From: B8-G4 sp033720735 | GTDB taxonomy: Bacteria > Bacteroidota > Bacteroidia > Chitinophagales > Saprospiraceae | DNA: 10,946 nt | Assembly: GCA_033720735.1 (NCBI GenBank) | Contig: JAWWBX010000125.1 | Span: 1 to 10,946, forward strand | Direction of reading: 5' to 3' | Shown: in pieces, positions 7,564 through 10,946 of the stretch | Numbering within the stretch: the first letter of the stretch is position 1 | Layout: each line of letters opens with the position of its first letter | The notes under the pieces: model-generated | Told to the model about the DNA's origin: nothing | The model's input: the letters and a program-made list of their open reading frames with translations, nothing else | Databases searched by the model: none | Made by a program: the position numbers and the translations under genes

Positions 7564-8250
7564 ATGGCCAGAAGAAAACAGAAGAAATCAGACGAGACGC
7601 TCGTCGACATCGTCGAAGCGAAAGAACAGGCACAGGATTTTTTCGAGCGCAACCAGCTGCTCGTCCTGGGCGTGCTGGCAGCCGTGGTCCTCGTGATCGG
7701 GGGCTTGTTTGCCTATCACAACCTGTACAAGAAACCGCGCAACCAGCAAGCCATGGAACAGATGTTCCAGGCACAGTTCCAGTTTGAGCGCGATTCGTTC
7801 GCCCTGGCACTCGATGCGCCGGGGGGAGGCTATGACGGATTTCTCGATATCATCGACAACTACAGCGGAACACAGGCGGCCAACCTGGCGCATTACTACG
7901 CCGGAATTTGTTACCTGAACCTGGGGCGATACGAGGCAGCAGCTGACTTCCTGCGCAATTTCAAGGCCGACGGGCAGGTCACGCCGATCATGAAATTCGG
8001 AGCCCTCGGTGATGCACTCTCCGAGTTGGAAGACTGGGATGGCGCGATCACCAACTATCGCAAAGCCGTCGATGCCGCCGATAATGACCTCCTCACGCCG
8101 TTCTATCTCAAGAAACTGGGGATGCTCTACGAGCGACAGGGACAGCCGGACCGGGCCCGCGAGATGTATCAGCGGATCAAGGATGAGTACCCCAACTCCA
8201 CGATCGGTCAGGATATTGACAAATACCTGAGCGCAGTCGCGGCCAAGTAA
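7564..8250 (+). CDS. Membrane-anchored tetratricopeptide (TPR) protein
   Basis: A 228-residue protein with one N-terminal membrane helix and a C-terminal TPR-like solenoid, resembling the YfgM/ancillary-translocon group and a well-known Bacteroidota protein found next to ribH. After a basic start (MARRKQKK) and a charged helix comes the hydrophobic stretch LLVLGVLAAVVLVIGGLFAY (about 32-51), with the rest probably in the periplasm. TPR-like units include AANLAHYYAGICYLNLGRYE (105-124), then GALGDALSELEDWDGAITNY (146-165) and LKKLGMLYERQGQPDRAREM (182-201). An ATG three codons upstream at 7555 is an alternative start; I chose 7564 because MARRK is the usual opening of this family. The role is not established: by analogy it may act as a scaffold or chaperone near the Sec machinery. 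A terminator follows directly. Confidence 0.88.
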   Translation: MARRKQKKSDETLVDIVEAKEQAQDFFERNQLLVLGVLAAVVLVIGGLFAYHNLYKKPRNQQAMEQMFQAQFQFERDSFALALDAPGGGYDGFLDIIDNYSGTQAANLAHYYAGICYLNLGRYEAAADFLRNFKADGQVTPIMKFGALGDALSELEDWDGAITNYRKAVDAADNDLLTPFYLKKLGMLYERQGQPDRAREMYQRIKDEYPNSTIGQDIDKYLSAVAAK

Positions 8251-8268
8251 AGGTCACCTTGACCAACA

Positions 8269-8299
8269 GGCTCCACCCGGTGGAGCTTTTTTTATTTTT
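8269..8299 (+). terminator. Intrinsic terminator after the TPR gene
   Basis: Stem GCTCCAC (8270-8276) pairs perfectly with GTGGAGC (8280-8286) around a three-base loop, followed by seven T, one A and five T (8287-8299). This is a textbook Rho-independent terminator, starting about 20 bases after the TPR stop codon. It ends only 12 bases before the ribH start. Confidence 0.9.
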
Positions 8300-8300
8300 G
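8293..8300 (+). promoter_or_regulatory. Possible -7 box for ribH inside the terminator T-tract
   Basis: TATTTTTG matches TAnnTTTG exactly but lies within the terminator's T-tract, so it may be a chance match. If used, transcription would begin about 5 bases before the ribH ATG at 8312, giving a nearly leaderless message. No TTG sits at the -33 spacing; the nearest (8259-8261) is about 31 bases upstream. Confidence 0.3.
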
Positions 8301-8311
8301 GATCAGGCAGT

Positions 8312-8824
8312 ATGGCGACAAAAGCATCACGGCAAACTCCGGCCTCCGACATCCCGTCCGGCGCTGGGCTGCACATCGGCATTGTGGTCTCCGACTGGAA
8401 CCGCGATATCACAGACAAGCTGTTGGAAGGCTGCAGGGCCACCCTGCTGGCGCATGGGGTGTCTGAAAACGACATCGTGACGCAGCGGGTACCTGGCTCG
8501 TTCGAGTTGCCCATGGGTGCGCGTTTGCTGGCTACCGGCGAAAAGTTTGACGCGATCATTTGTCTGGGCTGCGTCATCAAAGGTGAGACCCGTCATGACG
8601 AATATATCTCCCAGGCAGTGGCCAACGGCCTGATGCAACTGAGCCTGACTTCTTCCATCCCGATGATCTTCGGCGTCCTGACCCCCAATGATCACGCGCA
8701 GGCCATGGCGCGTGCAGGAGGCAAGTTGGGGAACAAGGGTGATGAAGCCGCCATTGCGGCCCTGCAAATGGGTACGCTGCGCAAGCACAGGACCACGCAG
8801 CCGCAAAAAATCGGGTTTTCCTGA
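8312..8824 (+). CDS. ribH: 6,7-dimethyl-8-ribityllumazine synthase (RibH)
   Basis: A 170-residue lumazine synthase. It condenses 5-amino-6-ribitylaminouracil with 3,4-dihydroxy-2-butanone 4-phosphate in the penultimate step of riboflavin synthesis, usually as a pentamer or a 60-subunit shell in the cytoplasm. The substrate-binding segments are SDWNRDIT (27-34), VPGSFELP (60-67), GCVIKGETRHDEYIS (86-100) with the catalytic His95, and FGVLTPND (119-126) followed by AGGKLGNKGDEAA. An extension of about 19 residues precedes the first core strand (LHIGIVVS); no later start would preserve that strand, so ATG at 8312 is secure. No FMN riboswitch fits in the 61 bases upstream. The metallo-hydrolase gene begins one base after the stop, and no other rib gene is visible, so the pathway is scattered. 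Confidence 0.97.
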   Translation: MATKASRQTPASDIPSGAGLHIGIVVSDWNRDITDKLLEGCRATLLAHGVSENDIVTQRVPGSFELPMGARLLATGEKFDAIICLGCVIKGETRHDEYISQAVANGLMQLSLTSSIPMIFGVLTPNDHAQAMARAGGKLGNKGDEAAIAALQMGTLRKHRTTQPQKIGFS

Positions 8825-8825
8825 T

Positions 8826-9674
8826 ATGCAACTGCATAGCATCAATGCCGGGAAGTTCAAACTCGATGGGGGCGCCATGTTCGGCGTTGTGCCCCGCGTA
8901 TTGTGGGAAAAACTCAATCCCCCCGACGAGAACAATCTTTGCACCTGGGCTTTGCGCTGCCTGCTCGTTGAGCATCAAGAGCGGCGGATCCTCATCGACA
9001 CCGGCATCGGGACCAAGCAGGATCAGAAATTCATGTCGCATTTTCATCCGCACGGAGACCACACTCTGACCGGTAGTCTGGCCCAGTTGGGATACACCCC
9101 TGACGATATCACAGATGTCTTTCTTACGCACCTGCATTTTGATCACTGTGGCGGTGCGCTGCGTCGCAACGAAGCTGGTGAGATCGTGCCCACCTTTCCC
9201 AATGCCGTATATTGGACCAATGCACGTCATTACGACTGGGCCATTGCACCCAATCCACGCGAGCGTGCTTCCTTTCTCCGGGAGAACATTGTGCCGCTTG
9301 CGGAGCACGGTGTGTTGCAGTTCATTGACGAGGAGCAACATACCAGCTGGCTTGATGGTATCAGGGTATTTTTTGCCTACGGACATACCGAGGCGATGAT
9401 GATCCCGTTGATCAGCATTGGCAACCAAACCGTCGCGTTTTGTGCGGACCTTCTGCCCTCATCGATGCATGTCCGCATGCCCTATGTCATGAGCTATGAT
9501 GTGCGCCCCCTGCAGACCCTCAAGGAGAAACAGGCCTTTTTTGACGAAGCCATTGCCGCTGATTATATCCTGTTTCTCGAACACGACCCTGTGACGGAAT
9601 GTATCCGCATCGGCAAGAATGACCGTGGGCGCATCGAGATCGTACAGCGTGGCACGCTGGCAGAGATGTTGTGA
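8826..9674 (+). CDS. Metallo-beta-lactamase-fold hydrolase
   Basis: A 282-residue cytoplasmic hydrolase of the metallo-beta-lactamase superfamily, closest in layout to the lactonase-like group (AiiA/AttM type). Metal ligands are present: HLHFDH (102-107), His187 in AYGHTEAMM, Asp208 in FCADLLPSS, and His253 in LFLEHDP. LIDTGIG (57-62) and the N-terminal LDGGAMFGVVPR (13-24) also fit. I recognise this form from many Bacteroidota genomes, where it is usually annotated only as an MBL-fold hydrolase, so the substrate is unknown; a lactone or thioester is possible. The frame stays open into ribH, but the ATG at 8826, one base after the ribH stop, gives the family N-terminus and suggests coupled translation with ribH. 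No signal peptide is seen. Confidence 0.9.
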   Translation: MQLHSINAGKFKLDGGAMFGVVPRVLWEKLNPPDENNLCTWALRCLLVEHQERRILIDTGIGTKQDQKFMSHFHPHGDHTLTGSLAQLGYTPDDITDVFLTHLHFDHCGGALRRNEAGEIVPTFPNAVYWTNARHYDWAIAPNPRERASFLRENIVPLAEHGVLQFIDEEQHTSWLDGIRVFFAYGHTEAMMIPLISIGNQTVAFCADLLPSSMHVRMPYVMSYDVRPLQTLKEKQAFFDEAIAADYILFLEHDPVTECIRIGKNDRGRIEIVQRGTLAEML

Positions 9675-9767
9675 TCGCGCGAGCGACTGTATCAACCGCC
9701 TTACATTTATTAAACTCATACTTGAAACCATGGCAGATAATGATCTGATATACTGATTATAATGTCA

Positions 9768-9798
9768 TTTCGAATTTCGACGAAATTCGAAACGTTTC
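9768..9798. repeat. Nested palindromes in the convergent intergenic gap
   Basis: TTTCGAATTTCG (9768-9779) and CGAAATTCGAAA (9781-9792) are perfect reverse complements around a single A, forming a 25-bp inverted repeat. A second palindrome, GAAACGTTTC (9789-9798), overlaps its right arm. The structure sits in the 176-bp gap between the convergent hydrolase and 2H genes. Neither side has a T-tract, so it is not a classic intrinsic terminator, though a bidirectional hairpin terminator remains possible. The rest of the gap (9675-9767 and 9799-9850) is partly AT-rich, and I see nothing else in it. Confidence 0.8.
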
Positions 9799-9850
9799 CA
9801 GTTTCCCGACTCACGCTGTCCTGCACGGGCCGTCGCCACCAGCGGCCAAC

Positions 9851-10405
9851 TTACGACCTGTCAGCACCAAAAGGTATGACCACATCCGTTTCCCATCCGG
9901 AGGGTTCATGCCGAAACAGGACGAGATGGTCGACGTCAAATGTCCGGTCGTATGCGATCTCCGAGAAATAGCGCCATGCCTCCGCAAACCGCGCTCGCCG
10001 CAGGTCCTTGAACGCCACGGTCATATGCGGATGGAACGGCCGTGCCGGCATGCTCGCTCCCAGAGTTGCAGACATCACTGACCAGGCCTCCCGGTACAGT
10101 TGATCAAGCGGTGGCGAGGGGACAACCTCGACAAAGATGACGCGTGGAGGGAAGGCCGCAAATCCCGAAAGTGTGAGTGCGAACGCCGGCTGATGTTTGA
10201 GTCGCGCATGCATGGCCTTCAGCAAGGCACGGTGTTCCTGCTCATCGATCCGGAAGGGCGGAACAAGAGTAACGTGTGCCGGGGAGCGCAGTGCCCGCCG
10301 GCTTTCGAAGCGTGTGGCGGCAATCTCTTTAAACGCGTAAACCTCGGTCAATACGGGTTCCGGGGGCACCACAGCCAGGAAGTACAATGGCTTGGCCTTC
10401 TTCAT
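9851..10405 (-). CDS. 2H phosphoesterase (2'-5' RNA ligase family)
   Basis: A 184-residue protein of the 2H phosphoesterase superfamily (LigT/ThpR-like), which hydrolyses or forms 2'-5' or cyclic phosphodiester bonds in RNA or nucleotides. Both signature motifs are present: PAHVTLVPPF (43-51, HxT at 44-46) and HPHMTVAF (125-132, HxT at 127-129), spaced as in the family. The N-terminus LYFLAVVPPE and the ending around EIAYDRTFDVDHLVLFRHEP (149-168) also fit. Its length is normal and the start is an ATG. It lies two bases after the stop of the dihydroorotase gene on the same strand, so the two are probably co-transcribed. The physiological substrate is unknown; RNA ligase is the customary label rather than a demonstrated role. 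Confidence 0.9.
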   Translation of the reverse strand: MKKAKPLYFLAVVPPEPVLTEVYAFKEIAATRFESRRALRSPAHVTLVPPFRIDEQEHRALLKAMHARLKHQPAFALTLSGFAAFPPRVIFVEVVPSPPLDQLYREAWSVMSATLGASMPARPFHPHMTVAFKDLRRARFAEAWRYFSEIAYDRTFDVDHLVLFRHEPSGWETDVVIPFGADRS

Positions 10406-10407
10406 TG

Positions 10408-10946
10408 CTACCGGTCAAATTGCAAGCGCATGCCCGGTTGGTCGATCCGGAGTTGACCTCTGTCGTAGACCTGGCGGCCGTTGACAAAGGTGCGTTCCAC
10501 CTGGCCCTGCACCTCGTGCCCTTCGAGCGGCGACCAGCCGCATTTGTAATGGAGTCCCTCGCGATGGATTGTCCACCTTACAGCAGGATCCACCACCACC
10601 ACATCCGCGTAGCACCCTTCGTCCAGGTAGCCCCGATCCACGATGTTGAAGCATTTCGCGGGCGCATGACAGGCGCGCTCAATGGCGATCTCGATCGGCA
10701 GCTCTCCCGCGTGGTGCAACTGGAGCAGGAGGACCAGGGGGTGTTGTATCAAAGGGAGTCCTGATGGGGCCTCGAGGTAAGGCTGGTCCTTCTCCTGGCG
10801 CGTGTGCGGAGCGTGGTCAGTTGCGATGACATCGATCACACCGCTGCGTACCGCCCCCACGATGGCCTTCCTGTCAGCCTCCAGTTTGATCGCCGGATTG
10901 CATTTGATATCATGCTTGTGGGTGAGATAGTCCTTGTCTGAAAACG
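10408..10946 (-). CDS. pyrC: Dihydroorotase, C-terminal part (runs off the window)
   Basis: The last 178 residues of a class I-type dihydroorotase, which closes carbamoyl-aspartate to dihydroorotate in pyrimidine synthesis. The frame is open to the window edge, so the start and the N-terminal metal ligands (HxH) lie beyond 10946; an internal GTG at 10860 is not the real start. Visible signatures are IKCNPAIK (fragment residues 13-20), VIATDHAPH (39-47) with the catalytic Asp43, and APSGLPLIQHPL (59-70). CHAPAKCFNI (92-101) follows, then YADVVVVDP (112-120) and KCGWSPLEG (134-142), and finally TFVNGRQVYDRG near the end. This pattern matches Bacteroidota PyrC closely. Allantoinase and hydantoinase are related amidohydrolases but less likely. 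The 2H phosphoesterase gene follows by two bases. Confidence 0.93.
   Translation of the reverse strand, partial: FSDKDYLTHKHDIKCNPAIKLEADRKAIVGAVRSGVIDVIATDHAPHTRQEKDQPYLEAPSGLPLIQHPLVLLLQLHHAGELPIEIAIERACHAPAKCFNIVDRGYLDEGCYADVVVVDPAVRWTIHREGLHYKCGWSPLEGHEVQGQVERTFVNGRQVYDRGQLRIDQPGMRLQFDR

Noticed and set aside
8251..8311. FMN riboswitch before ribH
   Set aside because: The gap is only 61 bases and is largely filled by a terminator hairpin; no conserved FMN aptamer segments are visible.
8688..8825. N-terminal extension of the MBL-fold hydrolase into ribH
   Set aside because: The added 46 residues are an out-of-frame reading of ribH; the family N-terminus begins at the ATG at 8826.
8577..9428. 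A 283-codon minus-strand open frame opposite the MBL-fold hydrolase and the end of ribH
   Set aside because: It lies wholly antisense to two well-supported genes, and its translation shows no recognisable domain; GC-rich coding sequence often leaves the opposite strand open.
9762..9971. A 69-codon plus-strand frame in the convergent gap
   Set aside because: It runs through the palindrome and into the antisense of the 2H gene, with no recognisable features.

Overview
The window looks like an ordinary chromosomal segment from a member of the Bacteroidota, roughly 55-60% GC by eye. Three things point there. Several proteins match forms I know mainly from that phylum: the S8 protease with a long insert, the membrane-anchored TPR protein, the metallo-beta-lactamase-fold hydrolase after ribH, and the dihydroorotase C-terminus. 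The clustering of recF, DUF721, TPR protein and ribH is also typical. Finally, two upstream regions carry TAnnTTTG boxes, the -7 element of Bacteroidota promoters. A Saprospiria-like lineage is possible from the moderate-to-high GC, but this is only a guess.

Layout. On the minus strand at 11-3030, a RecQ-family helicase and a GT4-type glycosyltransferase overlap by 4 bases. A 171-bp divergent gap follows, then a secreted subtilisin-family protease on the plus strand (3202-4881). Its stop codon directly abuts the stop of a minus-strand pair, recF followed by a DUF721/DciA-like gene (6318-4882). Divergent from recF across 86 bp is the E1 alpha subunit gene of a pyruvate (or branched-chain 2-oxo acid) dehydrogenase (6405-7439). 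Next come a membrane-anchored TPR protein (7564-8250), a strong intrinsic terminator, ribH for lumazine synthase (8312-8824) and a metallo-beta-lactamase-fold hydrolase one base after ribH (8826-9674). A 176-bp convergent gap holds a 25-bp perfect inverted repeat. The right end, on the minus strand, has a 2H phosphoesterase and the C-terminal part of a dihydroorotase that runs off the window.

Functionally the segment mixes DNA repair and replication (RecQ, RecF, DUF721), central metabolism (E1 alpha), riboflavin and pyrimidine biosynthesis (RibH, dihydroorotase), surface glycan assembly (glycosyltransferase) and extracytoplasmic proteolysis (S8 protease). I found no mobile element, CRISPR array, rRNA or tRNA, and no defence or toxin-antitoxin module. 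I do not see a clearly new system. The points most worth a second look are the dense palindromes at 9768-9798, the terminator that overlaps a promoter-like box just before ribH, and the large insert in the protease.
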